DNA of 25,959 nucleotides from Gammaproteobacteria bacterium UBA2965 (GCA_002348385.1 DEBD01000024.1:1-25959), one strand, 5' to 3'. Counted from the first letter of the stretch, positions 8,049 to 16,632 are shown. Translations and numbers: made by a program. The notes: generated from the letters alone by a model not told the origin.

Positions 8049-8420
8049 TTACGGGCGCCACCGACGATCAACCGTCTCGCCGACGCTTCGGCGCAAGCCA
8101 TCGTGCATAAATGCCTTCTCACTCAAGATAGATGCCGGCGCAGCTTTTCGCCCGGGGTCGGCCCTGCATGATATGCGAAAACGCATTGCCAACCCATAGC
8201 GAGCTGCCGATACGCGAGGGTAGGGCTCCACGCCATGATGGCGCCAGACGAACGGAACCCCCATGTCATCCCAGTCAGGCGTCACCATTCTCGGCACACC
8301 CGCCGCGGCGCTGCGCATCGTGAGCGAAAACCATCGCGCAACAAACGCTACCAGCTTGGCGCATCCTGCAACTCAGGGGCGCATCGTGCCATCATGGCGA
8401 TCGAAGAAACTGGAGCGACC
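8049..8420. other. Gene-free divergent region with a degenerate repeat
   Basis: About 370 bases between the divergent glycosyltransferase and pyruvyl-transferase genes. No convincing coding region is present: the plus-strand frame that stays open through it is an upstream extension of the next gene, and a minus-strand open frame ending at 8049 has no recognisable content. It holds a diverged copy of the next gene's start region (see the repeat entry). I see no strong promoter, although both flanking genes probably start their transcripts here. Confidence 0.5.
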
Positions 8421-8456
8421 ATGTCCGACCCCGCGGGCATCACCATACTGGGTACG
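8232..8456 (+). repeat. Imperfect tandem copy of the pyruvyl-transferase gene start
   Basis: Bases 8232-8298 and 8388-8456 resemble each other. Each begins with GCCATSATGGCG (11 of 12 identical) and then has an ATG 31 or 33 bases further on (8263 and 8421). The 12 codons from each ATG match at 24 of 36 bases and at 8 of 12 residues (M-S-x-x-x-G-x-T-I-L-G-T), with several synonymous differences. The first copy loses similarity after that. It looks like the remnant start of a paralogous gene, though chance cannot be excluded by eye. Confidence 0.4.
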
Positions 8457-9590
8457 GCCGGCAGCGTCGTGGACTCGCCGCGACTCACTACTGCGCAGCG
8501 ACTCAAGATCGCCGGCAACAACACCGGCAACCTGGTGTTTCAATACGCAGTCACCCGCCTGCTCGCCCCCAAAAAGACCTATATCCCTACCGCGACTATG
8601 CCCGCCTTCGACGCTGATGCGGTAGCAGGATCACGCTACCTCGTCTTCCCTGCGGCCAATCACCTCAGACCCGGCGCGGACTGGCGCAATCTGAACAAGC
8701 TGCTGCGAGACGTGGATCTCCCGTTGGTGATCCTCGGTTTGGGTGCGCAGGCCCCGTCTAGTAACGACCCCCAGGCCATCGACCAGATTCTCAAGGACTC
8801 CCAAGTGCGAATGCTGGCAGACATCATCCGCGAGCGCGCGGTGCTCGTGACGGCACGGGGCGCTTTTTCCGCCGAGGTATGCGCCCGCCTGGGCATTGAA
8901 ACAGAGATCCTGGGGTGTCCATCTCTGTTGATCAACCCGGATCCAACCTTGGGCCGCCAGTTGGCGAAAGCGCTGGAACGCCTGCAAGAATCGCCCAGAA
9001 GCCTACGAGTGGTGATGACAGCAGCGGCTCCCTTCGAAATTGCCAAGCACGCCATGCGCCGCGATTTGGAGGCGCGCTTTTTCCAATGGACCGTGGATCG
9101 CGATGGACTCTATGTGCAGCAATCTGGCGGGGAAGAGATCGTCGCTCTGAGTGCGGGCGCCCACCGTGCAGACACCTTGCAAACTGCACAAGCCGTGCGC
9201 CCCATCATCTATCCCGAAGGCACACCTGAGAGATTTATCCAACACATCAACTCTCGCCACCGCATCTTCTGGAACGCAGCCGAATGGATCGCGGCTATGC
9301 GCGGCGCCGACATTGCCTTCGGCAGCCGATTGCACGGCAACATGGCAGCGCTAGCCGCAGGCGTGCCCGCGCTATTTGTTCCCCACGACGCGCGTACGGA
9401 AGAACTCATCGACACCATGAAGTTGGCTTATCTGAAGGCTACTGATGTGCCCGACAGCTTTGAGCAAACCATCAATCAAGTAGAGTTTGATGGAGAGGCT
9501 TTCGACAAAAATCGGGCCATGCTGTCGGTAAGATTCAAGCAAGCCATGGCACGCATAGGTGTGCCGGTCAATACAACTGGCGCGGGCTGA
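8421..9590 (+). CDS. Polysaccharide pyruvyl transferase family protein
   Basis: A 389-residue protein of the family that transfers pyruvate from phosphoenolpyruvate to sugars as a ketal, or related groups. The best marks are in the C-terminal half: FGSRLHGNMAALAAGVPALF, where RLHG is the family signature, followed by the HDARTEEL segment. The middle LVILGLGAQAPS and the N-terminal AGNNTGNLVFQYA (glycine-rich, start of the first Rossmann-like domain) also fit. I chose ATG 8421 because GGAG at 8412-8415 is well spaced; the frame is open further back to 8235, but that part is low-complexity Arg/His-rich and unlike the family. The stop is four bases before the next gene. Pyruvylation would add negative charge to the glycan. 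The exact reaction is inferred from the family. Confidence 0.85.
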   Translation: MSDPAGITILGTAGSVVDSPRLTTAQRLKIAGNNTGNLVFQYAVTRLLAPKKTYIPTATMPAFDADAVAGSRYLVFPAANHLRPGADWRNLNKLLRDVDLPLVILGLGAQAPSSNDPQAIDQILKDSQVRMLADIIRERAVLVTARGAFSAEVCARLGIETEILGCPSLLINPDPTLGRQLAKALERLQESPRSLRVVMTAAAPFEIAKHAMRRDLEARFFQWTVDRDGLYVQQSGGEEIVALSAGAHRADTLQTAQAVRPIIYPEGTPERFIQHINSRHRIFWNAAEWIAAMRGADIAFGSRLHGNMAALAAGVPALFVPHDARTEELIDTMKLAYLKATDVPDSFEQTINQVEFDGEAFDKNRAMLSVRFKQAMARIGVPVNTTGAG

Positions 9591-9594
9591 AGCG

Positions 9595-10191
9595 ATGATC
9601 TGCCACGAGCACAAATGCATCTTCATTCACATCCCCCGTACCGCAGGAAGTAGCGTCGAACAGTGGATCTGTGGCCAGGATTGGTGGGACGTAGACCCGC
9701 CGACCAAACACCTAACGGCTAGCCAAGCGAAAGCCCGCTACGCCGACCATTGGGACGACTACTTCAAATTCTCCATAGTCCGCAACCCTTGGGCCCGCAT
9801 GATGTCTTGTCTGGCATACCCCGATTACTTCGGCGTGAAGCTAGTGGATGGAACCTTGGATTTCACTGGATACGAACAGCGTTTCGGCACCCCGCTTACG
9901 CTGGAGATCGACTATCGGTTCCACCAGCGCGAAGAAGTTTTACGCAAAACCCATACCGATGGGCGAGTGTATCTGAATGTTCTTGACGAGCCCCTGGACT
10001 TTGTAGGCCGCTTCGAACATCTGGAGAAAGATACCGCCCTTATCGCCGAGCGACTTGTCCTGGCGACACCCTTTCGGGTCAGCACGGAAGCAGCTCCCTT
10101 GGACTATCGCCGGGTGTTCAACGACGACGCGCTCAACTGGGTGGCCAAAAGCTTCCGAGACGATATCGCCAAGTTCAGTTACGCCTATTGA
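9595..10191 (+). CDS. Sulfotransferase-family protein
   Basis: A 198-residue protein with the PAPS loop FIHIPRTAGSSVEQW (10-24) and the 3'-phosphate motif FSIVRNPWARMMS, both in the expected order and spacing for small carbohydrate sulfotransferases (Sulfotransfer_2-like). I start at ATG 9595, four bases after the pyruvyl-transferase stop; an earlier in-frame ATG at 9559 would overlap that gene and add residues with no family match. Tight spacing implies cotranscription with the pyruvyl transferase. Together with the genes at 2874, 3529 and 4782 this is the fourth sulfotransferase-fold protein in 8 kb. Acceptor unknown. Confidence 0.85.
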   Translation: MICHEHKCIFIHIPRTAGSSVEQWICGQDWWDVDPPTKHLTASQAKARYADHWDDYFKFSIVRNPWARMMSCLAYPDYFGVKLVDGTLDFTGYEQRFGTPLTLEIDYRFHQREEVLRKTHTDGRVYLNVLDEPLDFVGRFEHLEKDTALIAERLVLATPFRVSTEAAPLDYRRVFNDDALNWVAKSFRDDIAKFSYAY

Positions 10192-10216
10192 GCGGAGTTG
10201 ATGGCTTCCGAAGTTG

Positions 10217-11959
10217 TTACAGGGGCTCCGTGAACGCTGGCTGCCATGCCGCAGATTTTTTCATAGGTAGTCTTTTGGATTCGTTAATGTCCGTTGTGAA
10301 CTCGTCATCAGCGAATTCATACCTTTCCATGTAGTAGACGACCCACCGACCATCATCCGTATTGCGAAGCAAAATATCCGGAGTCAGGTTTCGATCAAAG
10401 TACCCCACCCCAGCAATTCCCCAGTTCAAATTGGTTTTCAATGGCACCATCCAGTCGTCCACGACTGCAAGGCCATTCAGATACGTCAAACGCCAGTCGC
10501 CCGAAACTTTATTCCGCATAAGGACATCGGCTCGGCCGTCGAAGTTCATGTCCGCGTTTGACTGCAGCTCCCAATTCAAGTTCTGTTTAAGCGCAACTTG
10601 CCCTTTTTGAACGACAGTTGAACCGCGCAATTCAAACAGCTTCCAGCGCCCCGTGTTTGAGTGACGCAACAGGACATCCGTGCGACCATCACCGGTAAAA
10701 TCTCGAACAGCCACCGGGTTCCAAACTGGGTTCGCCGGGAGGTCAACAGATTTTTCATCGGATATTGAGGTACCGTTCATGAAGTAAAGTCGCCACCTGC
10801 GCGTCACCGTATTGCGCAACAAGATGTCGGCTTTACCATCGCGATCGAAGTCACCGACACCCACATAATCCCAGTTCAAACTCTGACGCATTGATACCGC
10901 ACGGTCCTTTTCGATGGCGAGACCAGCCAGGGTAGTAACCCGCCATTTGCCAGTATCCGTGCGTCGTAGAAGGACATCGGAATCATCGTCGCCATCAAAA
11001 TCAGCGACTGCCACAGCTTGCCAGTTGGGGCTCTTCTTTAAATCGATTAATCCCGAATCTTTGATTGCGGGTCCGTCGGTAAGGTACAAACGCCATCGAC
11101 CATCGGTGTGTCTCAGCATGATGTCAGCACCACCGTCACCGTCGAAATCGTTAGTTGCTACGGTGCTCCAGAAGGTTTTTTTGTTAACGCCAACGAGATC
11201 CGTACTTGCAAGGCCGCGTGATGCCAGTCGGTGCAGAACGAACCTTCCATCAGTGTTGTGCCGCAGCAGCACGTCATGAACCAGATCCTTATCCAGATCG
11301 TTGTGTTGTGGGCCGTAGAGATAGTCCAACCCCAGCAGATCATCAGGCTGGGGAGCAGTGGTATCGCCAACCGAGGCAGTCATGATGGGCTCTGGATCAT
11401 CGTCAATTGTGGAGTGACCCAACCCAAGCGAGTGTCCCTGTTCATGCACCGCTACGCGACGAAAGTCATCTGGAATGAACTGATTGGCACCATCATATGC
11501 TCCCCAATCGAAGACAGAATTGAACACCACAATGTTGCGCAGAATTCGCGCGTCGGTGGCCGTCACGGTTGAGCGCGATACGGCTAGAGTAGTCTCGCCA
11601 AACTCACTACCGCAGAATTGTGTGTCAAAAAAGGCACTGTTCGAATTTGGATTGAAAAAGTCCCCTAGCTCGCAGATAGCAGTGGCGTCGCCCACGCCCC
11701 CACCGTCACTGGTGAAATTGAACCGGTCCACGACCGAATTCCAGCGTTCCAGGGCAGTAACGAACTCCGCCGACCAATCTGGATTATCAGCGTCACCACT
11801 GCAATCCCCGGGCGTTGCGGGAAACACGCCGGTATCACATAAATCGCCCGTGACAAATTCCATGGTCGCGGATTCCCAAAAGGAACCGATCGGAAGAAAC
11901 GCATAGCCGGTGGCTGCCACCAATAGTCCGGCCAATAGAGCCCCAAGGCGCCGAATCAT
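10217..11959 (-). CDS. Secreted matrixin-type metalloprotease with FG-GAP/VCBS-like repeats
   Basis: 580 residues. A hydrophobic N-terminus (about 5-22) following MIRR looks like a signal peptide. The zinc site HEQGHSLGLGH (172-182) matches HExxHxxGxxH of metzincins, and PIMT (191-194) supplies the Met-turn, so residues ~30-215 are a matrixin/astacin-like catalytic domain; several Cys residues may form disulfides. From ~216 to the end are about seven copies of a ~45-50 residue repeat with DxDxDG-type calcium loops (DFDGDGGADIML, DFDGDDDSDVLL, DFDRDGKADILL, DFTGDGRTDVLL) followed by GRWRLY-like strands. These FG-GAP/VCBS-like repeats could form a beta-propeller. The start overlaps the stop of the upstream gene as ATGA. 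Base composition is lower in G+C than its neighbours (24 of 60 bases at 10261-10320), hinting at separate ancestry. Confidence 0.88.
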   Translation of the reverse strand: MIRRLGALLAGLLVAATGYAFLPIGSFWESATMEFVTGDLCDTGVFPATPGDCSGDADNPDWSAEFVTALERWNSVVDRFNFTSDGGGVGDATAICELGDFFNPNSNSAFFDTQFCGSEFGETTLAVSRSTVTATDARILRNIVVFNSVFDWGAYDGANQFIPDDFRRVAVHEQGHSLGLGHSTIDDDPEPIMTASVGDTTAPQPDDLLGLDYLYGPQHNDLDKDLVHDVLLRHNTDGRFVLHRLASRGLASTDLVGVNKKTFWSTVATNDFDGDGGADIMLRHTDGRWRLYLTDGPAIKDSGLIDLKKSPNWQAVAVADFDGDDDSDVLLRRTDTGKWRVTTLAGLAIEKDRAVSMRQSLNWDYVGVGDFDRDGKADILLRNTVTRRWRLYFMNGTSISDEKSVDLPANPVWNPVAVRDFTGDGRTDVLLRHSNTGRWKLFELRGSTVVQKGQVALKQNLNWELQSNADMNFDGRADVLMRNKVSGDWRLTYLNGLAVVDDWMVPLKTNLNWGIAGVGYFDRNLTPDILLRNTDDGRWVVYYMERYEFADDEFTTDINESKRLPMKKSAAWQPAFTEPL

Positions 11960-12582
11960 TCCTGAGCCTCCAAAATCTGAAGCACCAGTTGCTTAAACTC
12001 GACGGCCGCTAGCGGTTGTGCATTGGCCTGTGCCGAAACAACTACGCCAGCCGCATGCCCGTGAGTAATCTCCAGGGTAAGGGGAGTTTCGGTGGCCTCC
12101 AATGCCCGCACTGGTTCGCCGCCTAAGGTATACACTCGGTCGGTACCCCCCTCATCAACGCGAAGCAAAAAATGGCCCTGAGTCCATCCGTAAAGGGGAT
12201 TCACCATAGGTGTGGAAGCAGATTCCACAAAGTAAATGCCACGCTCCCCCACAGCCGGGACGTTGGAACCATCTACAATGTCGACAACGCCATCATGCTC
12301 ACCGCCTAGAAACCGCAGTATGAGGGTTGATTGTTTGAGCTCGCCTTTAACGACCTCCTCAACCGAAAAGCGCACAAAGGTGCTGATATAACCCCCATCT
12401 ATGCCGGACCAGCGGTCTTGCACCTCACCCTGAAATACCAGTGCGGACTTTTTCACTAATTCGTCAGTGCCGATCCTCTTGACCGTGGACGAGCTTGCAG
12501 AGGTGGCAACTAGAGCCAACACAATTAGCGCCATCAACGACTTGCAAGGCCGCTCCAGGAAGCCTCTCGAATTATTCAACAC
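11956..12582 (-). CDS. Small secreted protein of unknown function, partner of the metalloprotease
   Basis: 208 residues. I do not recognise a named domain. Residues ~17-31 (LMALIVLALVATSAS) are a hydrophobic stretch after a basic N-terminus, so it is probably a Sec substrate. The mature part has alternating strand-like segments (ALVFQGEVQDRWSGIDGG, STFVRFSVEEVVKG, LILRFLGGEHDG) and ends in a short helix. The layout of a G-x-V strand, a 'YISTF' strand, 'VVKGE', then 'GG..DG' and 'VGERGIYFVES' is one I associate with uncharacterised secreted proteins encoded beside matrixin proteases, a recollection rather than a search. AGGAG lies just upstream of GTG 12582 (TTG 12579 is an alternative). It overlaps the protease gene by four bases, so the two are translationally coupled. 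A chaperone, inhibitor or cell-surface partner role is speculation. Confidence 0.75.
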   Translation of the reverse strand: MLNNSRGFLERPCKSLMALIVLALVATSASSSTVKRIGTDELVKKSALVFQGEVQDRWSGIDGGYISTFVRFSVEEVVKGELKQSTLILRFLGGEHDGVVDIVDGSNVPAVGERGIYFVESASTPMVNPLYGWTQGHFLLRVDEGGTDRVYTLGGEPVRALEATETPLTLEITHGHAAGVVVSAQANAQPLAAVEFKQLVLQILEAQE

Positions 12583-12622
12583 TCACTCCTAAACCCACAT
12601 AAATCAAAGTTAACAACCCTAT

Positions 12623-12652
12623 CCTATAGCGGCTTTGCGCTTCGCCAAACAA
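12623..12652 (-). promoter_or_regulatory. Putative promoter of the metalloprotease operon
   Basis: On the minus strand TTGTTT (12652-12647) and TATAGG (12628-12623) are 18 bases apart, 41 bases before the GTG at 12582. The surrounding 12583-12711 stretch is noticeably A+T-richer than its flanks and has no gene. Weak, pattern-based call. Confidence 0.35.
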
Positions 12653-12711
12653 CACCCACTCTAATGCCATCACTGGAGCGATCCTATCGTTAATCCCAGC
12701 AAGCGGCGCAA

Positions 12712-13668
12712 TCAGGTGGCGTCCGGCTTAATCTCACGCACCGCATCGAGAAACCCGCGGTCCCAGTAATAACCGCTGAGCGCGCCAACCAGAGACTCGC
12801 TGGCAAACCGATGCTGAAAGTTCCCAACAATGTGCCGCAGCGGGCTCGCAGGAAATTCCAACACCTCATCATCCCCGGTAAGTCGCGCTAGCAGCACGAA
12901 ACTTCGGCCATGACCGTACGACAGCCGCCTGAGATATCGGGCGGTCAGGCGCGACTCCGAGATGTAATGGCGCAGAGAGAGCGAGGGCTCGTAGGCACCG
13001 TTGAGACCCAAACTATGAGCAAGCCGTGAGAATAGCGAATCTTCGCCGCTCATCAGGGCTGCGCCCTGCCGGCCCAGTGAGCCCGCATCGCAGTGCTCGG
13101 CGAGAAAGCGCACGAAGGCGTCTGCCACGATGCGACGCACCACCATGCCAGCCCCGATGGGCTCCCACTCACCCCAATGGCTGCCCTGACCTTCGATCCG
13201 CGCGAGCCCGTGGTTGCGCACGCCCAGCTGTGGAAGGAAGCAACGCTTCCACCCACTCACGCGTTGTTCCAGCATGCCCTGGGTGATGCCCCCGAATAAC
13301 CCCACTTCGGGACGCGCCTCGGCAATCTCAACGGCCCGTTCCAGATAATCCAAGGCCAGCTCGTTGTCGTCGTCCACGAACACGACCAGGGGCGCATCGG
13401 TGCCACCGATGCCGGCCACTCTGGCATGGGTGAGACCCTGCAACGGCTGCTTTACCACGCGCACAGGCACACCGGCGATTCGCTCTAGGGGCGCCGGCTC
13501 CAGCGCAGGTTGCGAATTGTTGTCCACCACCACGAGCTCGAAGCGATGGGACCCGAGCGACTGCGCGCCGATGGAACGGAGCGCCATTGCGAGGTAATCG
13601 GTGCGGGGATTGTAGGTACACAGAATGACGCTGACTTCCGGGGTCGCAGCGCTGCGGGTGTTCGGCAT
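12712..13668 (-). CDS. Family 2 glycosyltransferase
   Basis: 318 residues from the ATG at 13668, preceded by GGAG at a good distance. Key motifs are VSVILCTYNPRTDYL (12-26), FELVVVDNNSQ (43-53), VVKQPLQGLTHARVAG (71-86) and VFVDDDNE (97-104) with the metal-binding DDD. Then GLFGGITQG and GEWEPIGAGMVVRR, a region often holding the catalytic base, followed by a basic C-terminal part rich in Arg. The frame is open further to a TTG at 13800, adding 44 residues (containing RWPVMLPNLTGFTYHPP), so the start is not certain. It is transcribed away from the next glycosyltransferase. Sugar specificity unknown. Confidence 0.88.
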   Translation of the reverse strand: MPNTRSAATPEVSVILCTYNPRTDYLAMALRSIGAQSLGSHRFELVVVDNNSQPALEPAPLERIAGVPVRVVKQPLQGLTHARVAGIGGTDAPLVVFVDDDNELALDYLERAVEIAEARPEVGLFGGITQGMLEQRVSGWKRCFLPQLGVRNHGLARIEGQGSHWGEWEPIGAGMVVRRIVADAFVRFLAEHCDAGSLGRQGAALMSGEDSLFSRLAHSLGLNGAYEPSLSLRHYISESRLTARYLRRLSYGHGRSFVLLARLTGDDEVLEFPASPLRHIVGNFQHRFASESLVGALSGYYWDRGFLDAVREIKPDAT

Positions 13669-13847
13669 TGATTCTCCAGGCTCGTCGAGCGAGCGCGGTG
13701 GATGATACGTGAAACCAGTCAGGTTGGGCAGCATCACCGGCCATCGCTTGCCTCGATGCAGTCGAGCGAATAGCCTGTAAGCTTCGCGCAGGTTCCTCAA
13801 AGGATGGTTCGAGCCACCTTCATCAACAAGCCCGTGAGGGACTACCC

Positions 13848-14648
13848 ATGCGGGTGAGCATCGTCACACCGTCGTACAACCAGGGCGAGTACCTGGAACG
13901 CACCCTGCTGTCGGTGCTGGGTCAGAACTACCAAGACCTGGAATACATCGTGGTGGACGGGAACTCTTCCGACGAGAGCCAATCCATCCTGCAGAAACAT
14001 TCCCAAACCCTACACACACTCATTGTCGAGCCCGATGGCGGACAGGCCGAGGCCATCAACAAAGGGTTCGCCGTGGCCACCGGCGAGATTCTCGGATTCC
14101 TCAACAGCGACGACGTGCTGCTTCCAGGCACTGTGGAATTTCTGGCAGATTATTTTGCCGCTCATCCCGATGTGGACGCCGTGTACTCCAACCGCATCTT
14201 CATAGACGAGCACGACCAACTGTCCGGCTTCTGGGTGCTGCCGCCTCACTGGGACTACTGCATGTGCCGCTGGGATTTCATTCCCCAGGAGACCTGCTTC
14301 TGGCGCCGCTCACTCCTGGAACGGGTGGGCCCGCTCAATGAGGGCCTGGACTTTGCCATCGACTATGACCTGTTTGTTAGAATGATGCGGCATGGCAGGT
14401 TCCAGCGGATCAGCCGATTTCTCGCGGCCTTTCGGCGCCATCCCGACTCCAAGTCGTCTACTGTCTACGAGACCCTGGGTCGCAAGGAAGTGTCCCTCGT
14501 GCGGCAAACGAATGAAGTGGTAATTCATTGGTACGACCACGTATTGAAGTACGCGTTCGGCGGCGGCATCCTGGGGAGTTCATACTTGTTCAAACTGATC
14601 GCTCTTCACCGGTGGCGCGCCCATGTCCGCTTCCCCTGGCAATCCTGA
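13848..14648 (+). CDS. Family 2 glycosyltransferase
   Basis: 266 residues with an ideal GT-A start: MRVSIVTPSYNQGEYLERTL (1-20), YIVVDGNSSDES (33-44), EPDGGQAEAINKGF (61-74) and the FLNSDD metal site (84-89). The later QETCFWRR and DYDLFVRM segments are the acceptor-side motifs of WcaA-like enzymes. A GAGGGA ribosome binding site stands before ATG 13848. The gene overlaps the next glycosyltransferase gene by 26 bases, a clear sign of coupled expression. It is similar in motif pattern to the glycosyltransferase at 7152-8048, so these may be related duplicates with changed specificity. Confidence 0.92.
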   Translation: MRVSIVTPSYNQGEYLERTLLSVLGQNYQDLEYIVVDGNSSDESQSILQKHSQTLHTLIVEPDGGQAEAINKGFAVATGEILGFLNSDDVLLPGTVEFLADYFAAHPDVDAVYSNRIFIDEHDQLSGFWVLPPHWDYCMCRWDFIPQETCFWRRSLLERVGPLNEGLDFAIDYDLFVRMMRHGRFQRISRFLAAFRRHPDSKSSTVYETLGRKEVSLVRQTNEVVIHWYDHVLKYAFGGGILGSSYLFKLIALHRWRAHVRFPWQS

Positions 14649-15408
14649 TTCCACTATTTCGGTAATCGTGCCCGTTCTGAACATGGAACGGACCATCGCG
14701 CGCACCATGCGCAGCCTGGTGGAGCAGCGCTACCCCAACGTAGAGATTATTGTCGTTGACGGCCAGTCCACCGACCAGACACTGGCTCAACTGGCCCCGT
14801 TCGAAGACGAAATCAGCGGGGTTATCTCGGAACCTGACGACGGGCTCTACTACGCCGTGAACAAGGGGCTCGACCGCGCCACCGGCGACATCATCGGCAT
14901 TCTCAATGGCGACGACTACTACATGCACCCGCGGGTGCTCGATCTGTACGCGGACAAGTTCGAGAATACGCACATCGGTATCGCCTTTGGCGACCTTGAG
15001 TATTTTCCGCCCAACCGTCCAGATAAAACCATTCGCACCTACTCCTCGCGCAAGTTCACCCGGGAGAAACTGCGCCTGGGCTGGATGCCACCACACCCAA
15101 CCACTTTCATCAGGCGCAGCGTGTACGACACCATCGGCAAGTACAGCACCGACTACAACATCTCGTCGGATTTCGAGTTCCTCATTCGTGCGCTGTGGCT
15201 GCACGGCATCGAGTTCGACCGCATCGACTCCGTGGTGGTACGCATGCAGTACGGCGGCTTGAGTACAAAAGGGCTGGTCTCCACCTATCGCTTGAATCAG
15301 GAGATCATTCGGGCGTGCCGCAGCAACGGCCTGAAGACGGGATGGCCCACCATCATGCTGAAGTTCCCGGAGAAGCTGCTGGAGTTTGCCCCCGCGCTGA
15401 GAATGTAA
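14623..15408 (+). CDS. Family 2 glycosyltransferase
   Basis: 261 residues. Motifs: ISVIVPVLNMERTIARTM (12-29), IIVVDGQSTDQT (42-53), SEPDDGLYYAVNKGL (69-83) and ILNGDDYY (93-100). The EPD-x-G-x-YYA-x-NKG pattern and the later MPPHPTTFIRR segment are characteristic of O-antigen and colanic-acid-type transferases (WcaE/WfgS-like). The start ATG lies inside the end of the preceding glycosyltransferase gene (26-base overlap). It ends 17 bases from the convergent O-antigen-ligase-like gene, with no evident terminator between. Donor sugar not deducible. Confidence 0.92.
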   Translation: MSASPGNPDSTISVIVPVLNMERTIARTMRSLVEQRYPNVEIIVVDGQSTDQTLAQLAPFEDEISGVISEPDDGLYYAVNKGLDRATGDIIGILNGDDYYMHPRVLDLYADKFENTHIGIAFGDLEYFPPNRPDKTIRTYSSRKFTREKLRLGWMPPHPTTFIRRSVYDTIGKYSTDYNISSDFEFLIRALWLHGIEFDRIDSVVVRMQYGGLSTKGLVSTYRLNQEIIRACRSNGLKTGWPTIMLKFPEKLLEFAPALRM

Positions 15409-15425
15409 GCGCTGTGCAGGCCTGC

Positions 15426-16604
15426 CTACGGCGACTGCTTCATCCGGCGCCAGCTCAATCCCACCCCGACACCCACCGGCAGCCAGAACAACAGCCAGCT
15501 GGCGCCCACCTTGTCGATGAGTTCATGGCCGTCGAGCACGAAAGCCGGAAGTGCAACGCCCAACAGCCCCAACGCCAGCTTGGCGTCGGGTTCGTGAAAG
15601 TGGCGCAACAGGATACGAATCAGCGTCACGACCAGCACTGCCATCAGTACCAAGCCCAACGCTCCACCCTGGTGGAATACGGCCAGATAGACGTTGTGCG
15701 GATGCTCAAAGGTAGCGACTCCCGGCACATGCACTGCATCGTCCGTCAAAATGCCACGCCCAAGCCACGGATTCTCAGCCAGGGTCGCCGACACGGAACC
15801 GACCCAAATGGCCAGTCGGTGGCTGTCACCCCGGGGCAGGAGTTCCGAGCGCGTGAGATCGCTGGCAACCAACAGGCCAAGAACCAGCGTAAGCGCTGCA
15901 ATCAAGGCCGTTACGGCAACGACGAAGCGGCGGACATCCGCCGCACGACGCGTAATCACGAAGATGCAGGTACCAAGTCCCACGCTGATCCAGGCGTTGC
16001 GCGAGCCCGAGAAGAAGATGGCGGTTGCCATGACGCCCAACGCCACCCAGGCGGCACAGCGCCAGGCCGTCGCTGCCTCATCGAACAGGCGCTGTAGGGC
16101 GAACAACACCACGGCGCCGAGGATCAGCGCGCCAACCACATGGTTGTCAAGCTGGCCTAGGCCGCTCAACCGGCCGTTCTCCGGATTCCTGATGAAGAAC
16201 CAGATGAGCGCGGCAAGTGCTGCCCCGGCGCCGGCCAGGGTCAGCGCCCGACCCAACCAGGTGAGCACACCGCTGCGCTCCCCGCATTCCGAAAACGCCA
16301 CCACGAAGAGCATGACCAGCGCGGCCCGGGAAGCCACCGTAGCCACACCCCGGCCGCCGAACGGCTCCGACCACACGCTACTGAGCACCAGATAACCGAG
16401 CAGGGCCGCCACCGCCCAAATCAGCGGCACCGCGAACACGCCCTGCCATTGTCGCCAGGCGATCACCATGGCCAGCGCCAGCAGATAGGTTGGAAAACTG
16501 GCCGCACTTTGCGAGCCCAGAACCAGCACGGCCACCAAACACAGCGTCACCAGCAGCGCGTTGACCTGAATCCTGTCTGAAAAAAAGATCCTGATGTGGG
16601 GCAC
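15426..16604 (-). CDS. O-antigen ligase / polymerase family membrane protein
   Basis: About 392 residues with roughly ten to twelve hydrophobic segments. The large periplasmic loop carries RLAIWVGSVSATLAENPWLG, then EHPHNVYLAVFHQGGALGLV, where the His-rich HPHN motif and following membrane segment are the signature of the Wzy_C/WaaL family. Such proteins ligate or polymerise undecaprenyl-linked glycans on the periplasmic side; ligase and polymerase cannot be told apart from sequence. I begin at GTG 16604 because the longer open frame would start inside the tRNA gene at 16742, which cannot be coding. TTG 16610 is another option. A perfect TATAAT lies upstream at 16638-16633. Confidence 0.85.
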   Translation of the reverse strand: MPHIRIFFSDRIQVNALLVTLCLVAVLVLGSQSAASFPTYLLALAMVIAWRQWQGVFAVPLIWAVAALLGYLVLSSVWSEPFGGRGVATVASRAALVMLFVVAFSECGERSGVLTWLGRALTLAGAGAALAALIWFFIRNPENGRLSGLGQLDNHVVGALILGAVVLFALQRLFDEAATAWRCAAWVALGVMATAIFFSGSRNAWISVGLGTCIFVITRRAADVRRFVVAVTALIAALTLVLGLLVASDLTRSELLPRGDSHRLAIWVGSVSATLAENPWLGRGILTDDAVHVPGVATFEHPHNVYLAVFHQGGALGLVLMAVLVVTLIRILLRHFHEPDAKLALGLLGVALPAFVLDGHELIDKVGASWLLFWLPVGVGVGLSWRRMKQSP

Positions 16605-16632
16605 AGCCAACTCGAGCGCTCGGATGGGCGGG

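Noticed and set aside
8049..8318. 89-codon minus-strand open frame just upstream of the glycosyltransferase gene
   Set aside because: No recognisable family, no good ribosome binding site, and it overlaps the degenerate repeat; probably chance in G+C-rich DNA.
8235..8420. 62-residue N-terminal extension of the pyruvyl-transferase-family protein
   Set aside because: Arg/His-rich sequence unlike the family; ATG 8421 has a well-spaced GGAG.
15416..15425. Palindrome GCAGGCCTGC between convergent genes
   Set aside because: Short, no loop and no T tract; not supported as a terminator or recombination site.
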